Assembly: GCA_003013855.2 (NCBI GenBank)
Contig: ML058408.1
Location: 1,674,001-1,738,000 of the forward strand
DNA: 64,000 bases
Source: Liriodendron chinense
Taxonomy: Eukaryota > Streptophyta > Magnoliopsida > Magnoliales > Magnoliaceae
Direction of reading: 5' to 3'
Shown: in pieces, positions 11,502 through 21,335 of the stretch
Layout: each line of letters opens with the position of its first letter
Numbering within the stretch: the first letter of the stretch is position 1
Made by a program: the position numbers and the translations under genes
Notes under the pieces: generated by a model
The model's input: the letters and a program-made list of their open reading frames with translations, nothing else
Told to the model about the DNA's origin: nothing
The model's database searches: none

Positions 11502-11508
11502 TATAAAA
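11502..11508 (+). promoter_or_regulatory. TATA box of the 5' LTR of B
   Basis: TATAAAA follows GTATGAAAGC and precedes GGAGACC. The 3' LTR copy at 22156-22162 has decayed to TATGAAA. This is the likely U3 core promoter. Confidence 0.65.
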
Positions 11509-12278
11509 GGAGACCTCCACCTCATTCCTTGGGCATCTAGCAACGTGGGGAGCAAAGAGATCAAGACCTAAGAGGCTTCCTAACCTTCTACAACTAGTTT
11601 TCTTCTTCTTCTGGTTCTAGTTTCTAGTTTTTAATGTTTTCTTCTAGTTAACCTCTTAGCTAGAGCTAAGAGGTGAGGTTTGTAGTTTGTTTCAATGCTT
11701 TAATTCGTTCTTCAAGTACCCTTTACGTCAATTATGGATTTTCAAGTTCTAGTTTGAATAAAGTTTGGTTTTTTAGAAGTTTTGTGAGAGTTTGTGTACT
11801 CCGGACATGAGTTCCTTGCAATTCTCTGAGATTACCATGATTGGGTTGATTGAATTCGAATTGTAGTAACCCTTGAGCATGCCATAGTCCAGAGGCATGG
11901 CTGTTACTCCGAAGGCTACAAGTTCAAATTCTATGTGCTTCATTAGAACTAGAAATCTGATTTCCAGATTTAAGTGGGACTGTTTGTGCTTGAATGTTAT
12001 ATCTTCCAATTAGATGAGAGATAGGACTTTGATTCTAATTGTGTTGTACTTGGATGAATGGATTGGCATTGGACTACTACAAGTGGATCCTTGATGCTCT
12101 AGTTCTTCTTATTTTCAGATTTTCCTATTTCATGTAAAAAACTATCTTCATAAACTCTTATATTCTAGTTATTAGAATAGTTGAAATTGTTTACCTCTTT
12201 CCCTGTGGATCGACCTCGGTATTACCGAGTTTTATTACTACATCGCAGCCTTACACTTGAGGCGAGTGAACAAGTTTT

Positions 12279-12296
12279 TGGCGCCGTTGCCGGGGA
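12279..12296 (+). other. Primer-binding site of B (tRNA-Asp)
   Basis: TGGCGCCGTTGCCGGGGA is fully complementary to the tRNA-Asp 3' end including its CCA. It lies six bases after the LTR end at 12272. Confidence 0.95.
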
Positions 12297-13010
12297 AGAG
12301 GTTAAACGGTTCTAATTGTTCTAGCAGCTATAGAGTAGTTTTAGTTTGGTATGATTTTCAGTTTTTATAGAAGTAGATTTTCTGATTTTTTTTTCTAGAT
12401 TACTAATGTTAGAGCTTAGAAAAATCGAAACTGCTCGTCAACAGTCTTTTTCCTGTGTTTCATTATTCTGGGGGAATTCTGAGTATAGAGACATTCATAG
12501 ACAATCGTAAGCAATCATAAAGTATACACGAGAAAGCACCGCGAGGTGAATTTTATTCCAGAGATTCTGAGATCTTTTACATTCTGGGCTGTGAACTGGT
12601 CACGAACCCTTAATTACATCAACGGATGATCACCCTTGATTAGAAGGCAAAAGTAAATGCATGCATGTATCATAAATGAATTAAATAAAGCATTAAAAGA
12701 GCATAAATATAAATAAAGTACAGCATAGACAACACAGAGATTTTTACGTGGAAACCCTTACGGGAGAAAACCACGGCATAAAGCGACAAGATTCCAATAT
12801 GAATTGCAGTTATACAATAGATGGAATATTAAAGGAATGAAGCTCGGATAGGTCGAGCAAGTAGTTTAAATCGTCAGAAATTATAGTCTCGAGTTCATGG
12901 TTGCTGAGACCAAGTCTAGGATTTATTATGGACTAAGCTATCGTTAAGACCAGTTAGATGTCATTCCCATACTCCTCGGGCGTTCCTAGTTGAGTAGCAA
13001 CCAGGATTTT

Positions 13011-14326
13011 AACTGAGTCGTATATCTCAGTGTCATGACGCGTCTCTATGGACGATATGAATTTCAGAGATACACTTCACGGTGTCCACTTACTGCAACC
13101 AGGGCCAGTGACCGTCTTCGATGGGACGGGTGACTTGCTGGAAGGCACTCCATGGGGTCTTTGTGCAAACAGGGTTTCGACCGACTCGTATATCTCAGTG
13201 TCATAACGCGTCTCTGTGGACGATATGACTTTCAAAGATACACTTCACGATGTCCACTTACAACAACCAGGGCCAGTGACCGTCTCTGATGGGACGGGTG
13301 ACTTGCTGGAAGGCACTCCATGGGGTCTTTGTGCAAACAGGGTTTCGACCGGGTTGTATATCTCAGTGTCATGACGCGTCTCTGTGGACGATATGACTTT
13401 CAAAGATACACTTCACGGTGTCAACTTACTGCAACCAGGGCCAGTGACCGTCTCCGATGGGACGGGTGACTTGCTGGAAGGCACTCCATGGGGTCTTTGT
13501 GCAAACAGGGTTTCGACCGAGTCGTATATCTCAATGTCATGACGCGTCTCTATGGATGATATGACTTTCAGAGATACACTTCACGGTGTCCACTTACTGC
13601 AACCAGGGCCAATGACCGTCTTTGATGGGACGGGTGACTTGCTGGAAGGCACTCCATGGGGTCTTTGTGCAAACAGGGTTTCGACCGGGTTGTATATCTC
13701 AGTGTCATGACGCGTCTCTGTGGACGATATGACTTTCAAAGATACACTTCACGGTGTCAACTTACTGCAACCAGGGCCAGTGACCGTCTCCGATGGGACG
13801 GGTGACTTGCTGGAAGGCACTCCATGGGGTCTTTGTGTAAACAAGGGTTTCGACCGAGTCGTATATCTCAGTGTCATGACGCGTCTCTATGGACGATATG
13901 ACTTTCAGAGATACACTTCACGGTGTCCACTTACTGCAACCAAGGCCAGTGACCGTCTCCGATGGGACGGGTGACTTGTTGGAAAGCACTCCATGGGGTC
14001 TTTGTGCAAACAGGGTTTCGACCGAGTCGTATATCTCAGTGTCATGACGCGTCTCTATGGACGATATGACTTTCAAAGATGCACTCCAGGGCGTCCACTT
14101 ACTGCAACCAGGGCCAGTGACCGTCTTCGATGGGACGGGTGACTTGCTGGAAGGCACTCCATGGGGTCTTTTTGCAAACAGGGTTTCGACCGAGTCGTAT
14201 ATCTCAGTGTCATGACGCGTCTCTATGGACGATATGACTTTCGAAGATACACTCCAGGGTGTCCACTTACTGCAACCAGGGCCAGTGACCGTCTCCGATG
14301 GGACGGGTGACTTGCTGGAAGGCACT
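13011..14326. repeat. 168-bp tandem repeat, about eight copies
   Basis: The marker TATATCTCA starts at 13021, 13189, 13357, 13525, 13693, 13862, 14030 and 14198, i.e. a period of 168 with one unit of 169. Units differ by scattered substitutions, and some share variants (GGGTTG versus GAGTCG before the marker) in alternation. The last copy ends at GGAAGGCACT. The period is a multiple of three, so reading frames stay open across copies on both strands; I do not regard them as genes. Confidence 0.95.
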
Positions 14327-15285
14327 CATTACCTTAGCCACTCAACTGACGGATCCCGCCTTGGACAGGACTCACATCAACTGGTCTTAACAATGAAGTG
14401 TTTCAGACGTTTAAAACTCTTTGGTTACAATTTTCAATGATAACCATAGTCCCCTTTGATTTAGTTTCATAACTCAATCCGAGATGAAATAAATTCATGC
14501 AATGGATGCAAATGAGTACAGTACAAAGTAACTATGTTTTATGCATGCTCAAGAGAAGATCGCATTTATGCTAGATGTTAAGTGTATCAGACAAATTATG
14601 CATTTTCTTTGATCAATCTACTTCGTATATATCTTTGTGTCATCGATATTTTGCCCTCGCGTCTTTGAGATCGCGATTGATTTCATTTGGCATTAGTAGA
14701 TTTTCGGGACATCAGGGCACTTCCCAGTGCCTGTTTACGATCTGATCGGAGGATTTGGTGAATACCTGTCACGATCGTCTTTGGATAGGGGTGGATTATG
14801 TCCACGAGGGTCGCAATGCATCGCATTTCGATTTATTTAGCATGGGTCTATTTCCAAGCCAACTGGGCACTTCCCAGGGCTGAAAACAACTAAGTAGTGG
14901 GCCTGCTGACCACTTGATTAAGGTATTTGGGGCTCCTGAGTTTGGATAACCTTGTTGTGGTGCATGATTATGATATATCATGTTATGGCGGAGAGAAGTC
15001 TCCCTCTCGGGTTCAGTCAAATTCCGCTCGATTCCTCTCGATTTCAGCCGTTTCTGGCTCTTTCGGAAGGGTTTCCAAGGTTTGCAATATTGGCTAAGTG
15101 TTGGCCCTTTTTGATCAAATTGCTGATTTGGCCCACTTAACATCGACCGTTGGCGAATCCGGTTCGGGAGATGGATAGAGGGCATTGATGTGTGTCTAGG
15201 AGCGCTGACACGATCAGAAGGTGGGCCACATCGAAGGCGGGCCACATCACAGAAGGCATCACCTCCCCATCAGCGTCCAAGCGCA

Positions 15286-15915
15286 TCTCCCATGGGGTGT
15301 GGGCGCATGTGATCTCAAGTTGGGTGCATGTGATCCCATCCCAAGCGCATGTGAGAGAAAAGTGAGGAGAGAGAGGGAAGGGAAGGGAGGTAAGCGCATG
15401 TGCCTGCCCCTTGGGCGCACTTGTGCGCATGTGGCTTCTCCCTTGGGCGCATGTCCTCCAAAGACTTGAGAAATTTCCCATTTGCTTCCAATAAAAGGAT
15501 GAGCACATGTCCCATGGGACTTGGAGGATTTTGCTCCGGTGGGAGAAATCCCTTTTCCAGCGAGGGCATCCGGCGAAGGGATGGGCGCATGTCCCTTTCA
15601 CGGTGAGGATTCCAGTGAGGAATTTTTACCTATGCAAGAAGAGTGCTCTGGGAGTGATGATCTCGTCCCTGTCTCATCAAGTAGAGGGGTATTTATAGCA
15701 TGTTAATCGGGTATCGGGTACCGGGCGCATGTTGTTTGCAAAAGGGAGAGCATGCGCATGCATTTGGAGAGAGGAGTCATGCGCATGTGATGGGAATCAT
15801 GCGCATGTCACCATGCATCAGGCGCATGTGGCTTGGTGTGGGTGCATGTGCCCTTGGTATGGGTGCATGTGCCCTTGGTATGGGCGCATGTGGCCTCTGT
15901 GTTTGCCGCATGTGG
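15286..15915. repeat. GCGCATGTG short-motif array within M
   Basis: The string GCGCATGTG or GTGCATGTG appears about twenty times at irregular spacing, with a looser AATGCATGTG extension at 16005-16095. Some adjoining units form near-tandem duplications (GGTATGGGTGCATGTGCCC at 15835-15880). A possible TATA-like TATTTATAG lies within it at about 15690. Small reading frames through this tract are compositional and not called. Confidence 0.75.
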
Positions 15916-16315
15916 CCCCACTTAGAATATTTTCATGATTTTTTATATTTTTATTTTATTTAGAATATTGAAAGGGGAGAGAGAGAGCTCTCATGCGCAT
16001 GTGGTGAGTAGGCAAATGCATGTCTCCTCATGTCATCAGCATGTGGAGAGAGAGTGAACGAATGCATGTGGAGAGAGAAACGAATGCATGTTTCATCCCT
16101 TAGAATATTTCAGGTTTTGGGCTCCGACGGGCCACCTTCAAAGGGGGGCTACCTTTTCAGATACCAAAGACACTGACGCCAAGCCACTTTTAGGCCATAA
16201 TCGACCTCCTAAATGAATGGGGTGGGGTACTGATGGTCATCCGCTGTAAATTTTGGTAGTTCTTTCCCAATTTGGACCCTCCCGATCAGCTCTTTGCATA
16301 GGAATATTGTTCTGG

Positions 16316-16620
16316 GAAGCGCGCACATGGAAATATGCACCACAAGGACTTCAAACTTGCTACTTAAGGTTTTTTGGGCATTTCGGATCATTTGGCGGCC
16401 ATCTGCATGTCTAATTCCATCCTGAAATGGTACCTGTAAGCTTTCGGGCCCTTATAGTCGGATACGGTCAGGGCAAAAATGCATTTGGAAGCGCGCGGGT
16501 AAAGATATGCATCGTGCGACCTTGAAACTTGCAGGTTAAGGGTTTTATGGCATTTCGGATCATTTGGCGGTAATCCGCATGTCTGATTCCACTCCGAAAT
16601 AGCATTTGTAGGTTTTGGTC
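16316..16620. repeat. Direct duplication, about 172-bp offset, near the right end of M
   Basis: The block GGAAGCGCGC...ATATGCA...GGCATTTCGGATCATTTGGCGG...GCATGTCT at about 16316-16440 is repeated at about 16488-16620 with moderate divergence. The offset is close to the 168-bp period of the tandem array to the left. Confidence 0.7.
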
Positions 16621-16887
16621 ACGATCGCACATGTTTGGGTTGCACTGGCGTTTTCTGAGTATTTCGGATCTCGAACTCAGTCCGAATCATCGTAGATGGA
16701 TCGTCGAATACTGTTTTATAATGGGTGCGAATTTGTGCCCCAACAACTAACAATTTTTTGTTTGATTTTGTAGGACATTGTTGCCGACATAGATCTCACT
16801 CTATTGGGTAACATCTCCCCATCTCCCTTCTTTTTGTTTTTTTTTTTTTCTAGATTAGGGTAGTTTCCAATTCCTTAAAATTTCATC

Positions 16888-17019
16888 ATGTATGATTGGA
16901 CGAATGGTGCATATAAGTACCTTTTGGAGGATGAGATGTCGGATTGGGGGACCCAAACTCATTATGATCGGGATCCCTCCAAGCATGAATATTTTTCTGA
17001 GATTCAAAGAACCTTCACT

Positions 17020-17059
<40 letters not shown>

Positions 17060-17876
17060 GTAAGACGATGCGTGATTACATTAATGAAAACAGTACACAT
17101 ATTAAGACACAACGTAAGATGATGAGGGAATACCGGAACGAAGCAAAATTGGATAATCATCCGGGAAAAACATTACGTGATTACCGGATTAAAAATAACA
17201 TGAGTGTTCCACTGGTTATGGTAGGAGGTGTGCAACAATAAAAGGAACAGGTGAATAGTAGCCAACCGGTTAAGACAATGCGTGATTACTTATATGGATA
17301 TGCCTATCAACCATCATATAACTTTTCATCCTACAATGCGTACGGTCTTAATTGGAAAAACCACCATTCTCCTTATTCAAGGGAGGAACCAACCATGGTT
17401 ATTAACAATCACCCTAAAACGTCTTCCTCTTTTGATGATAAGTATACACAAATACTTGAGGAAATATGGAATGAGTATGTATATGAACAATCAAATCAAG
17501 CTTACTCGCCATCTTGTGAAGACGTTGAGCCCAAAATTGGGGGCATCAAATCAATCCGCTTTAATGAGGAGGATGGGGCTACCCAAGTCCCACCTTCTTC
17601 AGATTTAATGAATAGACTTTTAGAGGAGATTGATTTCGATGATCCCAATGTTATCATCAATTTGGTGAGTCCACTATCTCTTTTGGATGCTTTGAACTTA
17701 ATGATGAAGAGATTTTAATGACGGTTGATGAACCCTGAGGAATCCATAAAATTTGAAAGCCGTAGTGGGGTTACCTACAATGAGGGGTTGGTGAATGCTT
17801 ATGAACCTATGGTTTCTTTTTCCAATGGGCATAATGATTATGAGTCTCTAGAGAATATGCATGCTAGAGAGATGGC
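16888..17876 (+). pseudogene. Gag-like N-terminal part of the single ORF of element B
   Basis: One frame runs from ATG 16888 to the L insertion, broken by TAA 17239, TAA 17716 and TGA 17719. It has a run of prolines coded by 37 C (17021-17057). It then has four copies of a K-(T/M)-(M/L)-R-(D/E)-Y motif (KTMRDY, KMMREY, KTLRDY, KTMRDY) where gag of A has one (RSLRDYLQP). A segment YNAYGLNWKNHH resembles the post-capsid YNSTWKN of A and D. The capsid core and zinc knuckle are missing. The frame continues into 19459-20209 once L is removed. Its role is unknown; it may bind element RNA or A-type Gag (inference). Confidence 0.65.
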
Positions 17877-18134
17877 TGTTGAGCTCTTAATTGTGCATAT
17901 TCTAACCCCAATTCATCACTCATTATGCACGGTTTACATGTTTAAAGGACTATTCTAATGCATGATTTGTGATTGTAGGAACAAGATGGAGATTTCACCA
18001 ATTTAAGGCTAAATAGAGCTCTTTATGAGTATTGAAGACCATTGGATCAAGCATATAGAGAGAAGAAAGCAAGGAAAGAAAAGAAAAGAAAGAAAAAGAA
18101 GAAAGAAGGAAAGAAAACATCAAGGGAAGCAGCC

Positions 18135-18320
18135 TAGACCGGTCAAGACCGGTCGGCCACCCATCTACCTGCCAAGAAGCTCGCTGGACTGATCAGCAAG
18201 GCAGTCTGACCGATCAAGACCGGTCGGCCATAGCTGCTGGAGCATTTCTTAATGAGGTCCGACCGGTCGTGACCGGTCGGCCAGCCCAGTCCGACCGGTT
18301 CAGACCGGTCGGCCATGTGT
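18135..18320. repeat. CCGACCGGTC palindrome array in LTR L
   Basis: About four paired sites of the form GACCGGTC-NN-GACCGGTCGGCC occur, some with one substitution (GACCGATC, GACCGGTT). The last two are only about 35 bases apart. The array ends about 100 bases before the TATA box. Confidence 0.85.
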
Positions 18321-18358
18321 AAACAGTCAAATTTCTAATTCGGGCTCCGGATTTCTCT

Positions 18359-18426
18359 GCGCAATTGCGTAACTTTACGCAAAATCTGGAACTTTCTTGC
18401 GTAAAGGACACCTCCAAGCTATAAAA
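18359..18426 (+). promoter_or_regulatory. Core promoter module of LTR L
   Basis: GCGCAATTGCGTAA, TTTACGCAAA and TTGCGTAAAG form inverted and direct repeats of TTGCGTAA. They are followed by GACACCTCCAAGC and TATAAAAGG (TATA 18420-18426). The same order is kept in LTRs F, A, B and K with sequence drift. Transcription would start about 30 bases downstream (inference). Confidence 0.6.
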
Positions 18427-19458
18427 GGACGTTTTCTCTTCATACCAAAGGATTCTAGGACGTGGGGATTGCTTAGGAGACGGATTCTACTTCGAGTTTC
18501 TAGTTTTCTTCCTGTTTTAGTAGTTTTTTATGTTTTTAGAGGCTTCTAGTTCAAGGATGTTAGAGATGAACTAAAACCTCTTAGTTAGGGCTAAGAGGTG
18601 AAGCTTTTGATTTTTTTTTTGATGGATTGATGCAACCTAGGTTTCCTTTCATGTTTTAATTGATGAATTTTAGTTCAATATGAGTTTGAATCAAGTATTA
18701 TTTTGGTTTTTACTTTGATCTCTTGATGACTCCGGGCTCATGTGATTCTTAGTGATCCTAACTTAGTATCTTAACTTTTAAGCATTGTTTATGCTTGTGT
18801 AGTTCATTGATCTACCATTGACTCCGGGCATGGTAGACGCTTTGATTGCCTTGTATGCAATGGCCTGATTTTCATGTGGGAACTCATTTAACTAAAGTTC
18901 TCATCTTTTGTTATATAATCTGAAATAGTTGTTTATTGATTGATTTTGATTTAATTAGAGTTCTAACCATGAGTTGTAATCAGGTCTAGTGACAGGATTT
19001 GGTGAAAGCTATGGTTATGAATCTCAACTAGATTGGAAAGAGGCTTGGCCTACACAATTGAGTGTGCCCAAGGCCTGAGCATGGTTGTGGGAATCAAATC
19101 AATGAATAAGCACTTATTTTGGATAATTGTTGATTTAACCGCTCTGTATTCCGATCGGATAGAGATATGAATTCGATTCCGATTGAGTTATGAGAGACCT
19201 AGTTGTGTTGATGCATTGAAACTTATCAAAAGTGGATCCTTGGCGCTCTAGTGCCTTTTTAGATTGAAATTGCCTTACACACTCACTGTTTAAACCCAAA
19301 TTGCTATTTTCTAGTTTTAGTTCTTAATAGGATCTTAATTACTAGTTGTTTTAGACAAATTCTGAGGATACCCATACATAAATCTCTGTGGGAACGATAC
19401 TCGGTCTTTCCGAATTATTACTACTTCGCAACCCTACACTTGGGGAGTGAACAATGGC

Positions 19459-20209
19459 CGAAGTCGATCTTTTTGAGTCCTTCCACCAACAACACATGCC
19501 AAATTCTATTGTGGTAGACCTCCCTTTGATTGAAAATTCTTTTCCTTTGGATGATGAGGTGGCACAATCTGAAATTTTAAAAGATCAACTAATGTTAGAT
19601 GATGTGCTTACCACTAAATCTGAAATTTTTTCCTTGGAAGACCTCGAGGAGGAATTCCTTACCTTTGAAACAGAATTTCTTCAATCATTAAGGGAGGATG
19701 AAGACGCTTCATCCGACTATCTCGATTTCCTAGAGGAATGCTTGGCCCAATCTTATGATCTTGATGATGAGATGATTAAGGAGTTGGACATTTTGTTAGA
19801 CACAGTGTCGGTGCCTGAAGAACACCATTCCACTGTTTTACACTCTTTACCATTGTTTGTGGAAGCACCATATAATTCTGAAATTGTGGAGGAGACAACT
19901 CTAACTGAAGAATACACGATGAATGTCTCTCCACCATCATGGGTCCTCCAGCCCATTGAAAATTCTGTTTGGGAGGACCCATTTTTTATCGATCATAACC
20001 CATATCAGAATTTGAGGAGATATCTTTTTGCTGCTCTTATCTCTTCCTTTTATGCATGTGGTGCACAATACGATTGGACTTCAATGATAAGAAGCACACA
20101 TGTTTACTGTCGAGCAGGACTTTGGATGGTCCTCATGAGAAATTTATTGAAATTCATGAAGATCCTGCTCAAATTTGATCATGTAGTCGATCGGACTAAT
20201 CAAAGGTAG
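19459..20209 (+). pseudogene. Acidic C-terminal part of the ORF of element B, conserved with D
   Basis: This continues the frame of 17725-17876 in phase once L and one TSD copy are removed (…NMHAREMA then EVDLFESFHQQH). The protein is strongly acidic, with LEDLEEEF, LDFLEECLAQSYDLDDEMI, VEAPYNSEI, VWEDPFF, and near the end QYDWTSMIRSTHVYCRAGLWMVL. These blocks align in order with element D (8017-8880). The protease and polymerase expected of gypsy elements are absent. ATG at 19454 lies in the duplicated target and is not a real start. The stop is TAG at 20207-20209. Family unknown. Confidence 0.6.
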
Positions 20210-21335
20210 GTAAGTAGGTTAGGATTTATTTTTCTGAAATTAGGATTGAATAAGTCTCATCGAGACAATGGAAGATGCTAGCATTGATCAACTTGCTACC
20301 TCAGGTATTCTCGTTCTCACTCTCCTTTGTTTTATTTCATTGCTCTCATGTCATGCTTATTGTATATCTTGTTACATTGAGGACAATGTAATATTTTGGT
20401 TGGGGGGGTGAGATGAGATTCCTCATCTAGCAGTTTGCAATATTTCGAGCATCATATGTGCAAATTTTTTCGAATTTTCTAAAAATTCAAAACTCTTTTG
20501 GAAAACTTTGTTTCTATGCATTTGGGATGATACGAGTATAAGAAGAGGAGATACAAAGTGAGTGATGTTGTAAGCTTTGAACTTCTCTTAACATAATGGT
20601 TTTATATGTGAATTCCCCTATTTATGTGATTGATAGAAAATTTGAACACTTTTACACCTAGTTCATATTACACGATTTTCATGGGTTGAAAGGATTATGT
20701 GATTTGTCGGTTAGCTAGACTTAGATTTGAGGTGTTGAGGAACCAAGCCGGGGTACTTTGTCCATCCTTGTCCATGGGAAAATAATGAAAGATACGGATT
20801 TCTAAAAATCCTGTCTAATGAAAAAGAAAAAGAAAAAAGAAAAGGAAGGATGAAATTGGGAATGATGGAAAAATGGTGAAAATTTTCGAAAAGGGCTACC
20901 TATTACCAACCATGGGATGGTCTACCCGTAACCAAAGTCGGAAATGGGACATAGTGTGAAAGCCGTTGGAAGGACGGTAAGACAAATTCCTGTCATAGGC
21001 TTGTTGTTACTTTGTACACCTTGAGATCTATAGTTTAGTTAATCTATGAAGAAGATAATCCCAGAAACTCATGAGATGAACTTTCACTATGCACACTAGG
21101 TTGAAGTTGTTCGAGTTCTTCTATTTATCAATCAATCAGCGGGAATTTCATGTGGACACTTATTATGCTTTAAGAGTTTAAGGTTTCAACTTCTATCACC
21201 TAATTTCTCCAAATTTTATACTTGTATGTCTTGGAGTGGATAGAAACATAGTTTCTGAAGCAGAGTTGGTTTTGAAGGTTTGAACTTATTCACGCATGTT
21301 TTGCTCGGGACTAGCAAAAAGCTAGTTGGGGGGTG
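20210..21335 (+). other. 3' noncoding region and PPT of element B
   Basis: There is no gene. The region is homologous to the same regions of A and D. ACATTGAGGACAATG is followed by a PPT-like TTTGGTTGGGGGGGTGAG at 20395-20412, and the LTR-adjacent PPT GCTAGTTGGGGGGTG is at 21321-21335. Confidence 0.8.

Larger units (their letters stand above)
10670..12272 (+). repeat. 5' LTR of B (1603 bp)
   Basis: It starts TTTTGAGCCTCC (first bases mutated from TGTTGAGCC, as in the 3' copy) and ends GAGGCGAGTGAACA. U3 carries an array of CGATTGATCG palindromes at 11010-11400, a GCGTAG...CTACGC motif near 11440, and an intact TATA box at 11502-11508. The two LTRs of B are visibly very similar, with some substitutions and indels. 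Confidence 0.9.
12407..16745. mobile_element. M: 4.3-kb solo LTR or LARD-like element in the leader of B
   Basis: It starts TGTTAGAGC and ends GTGCCCCAACA, flanked by ACTAA on both sides (12402-12406 and 16746-16750). The leader of B, recognisable from element A (…TTTTGTAGGA…), resumes right after it. No RT, integrase or gag is present, and no second copy of the start sequence is visible inside, so it is most simply a very long solo LTR. A large non-autonomous derivative is the alternative. It holds a 168-bp tandem array, GCGCATGTG arrays and a 172-bp duplication. The string TTTTTACGTGGAAACCC near 12740 resembles sequences common in plant LTRs. Orientation is not settled. Confidence 0.75.
17877..19453 (+). 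repeat. Solo LTR L (1577 bp)
   Basis: It starts TGTTGAGCTCTTAATTG and ends CTTGGGGAGTGAACA, with perfect TSD ATGGC at 17872-17876 and 19454-19458. No PBS or internal sequence follows. It is the same subfamily as LTR F and K. It splits the ORF of B, and reading continues in frame across the site. U3 has a CCGACCGGTC array (18135-18320), the GCGCAATTGCGTAA module (18359-18372) and a TATA box at 18420-18426. Confidence 0.95.

Noticed and set aside
13918..14325. Minus-strand 135-residue protein with internal repeats
   Set aside because: It is a frame through the 168-bp tandem array. Because 168 is a multiple of three, any open frame in one unit stays open in all.
15137..15601. Protein-coding gene in the GCGCATGTG region
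   Set aside because: Overlapping frames on both strands are produced by a low-complexity motif; no domain and no sign of codon structure.
19454..19456. ATG start of an independent gene at 19454
   Set aside because: The ATG is part of the ATGGC target duplication of solo LTR L; the frame originally continued from 17876.
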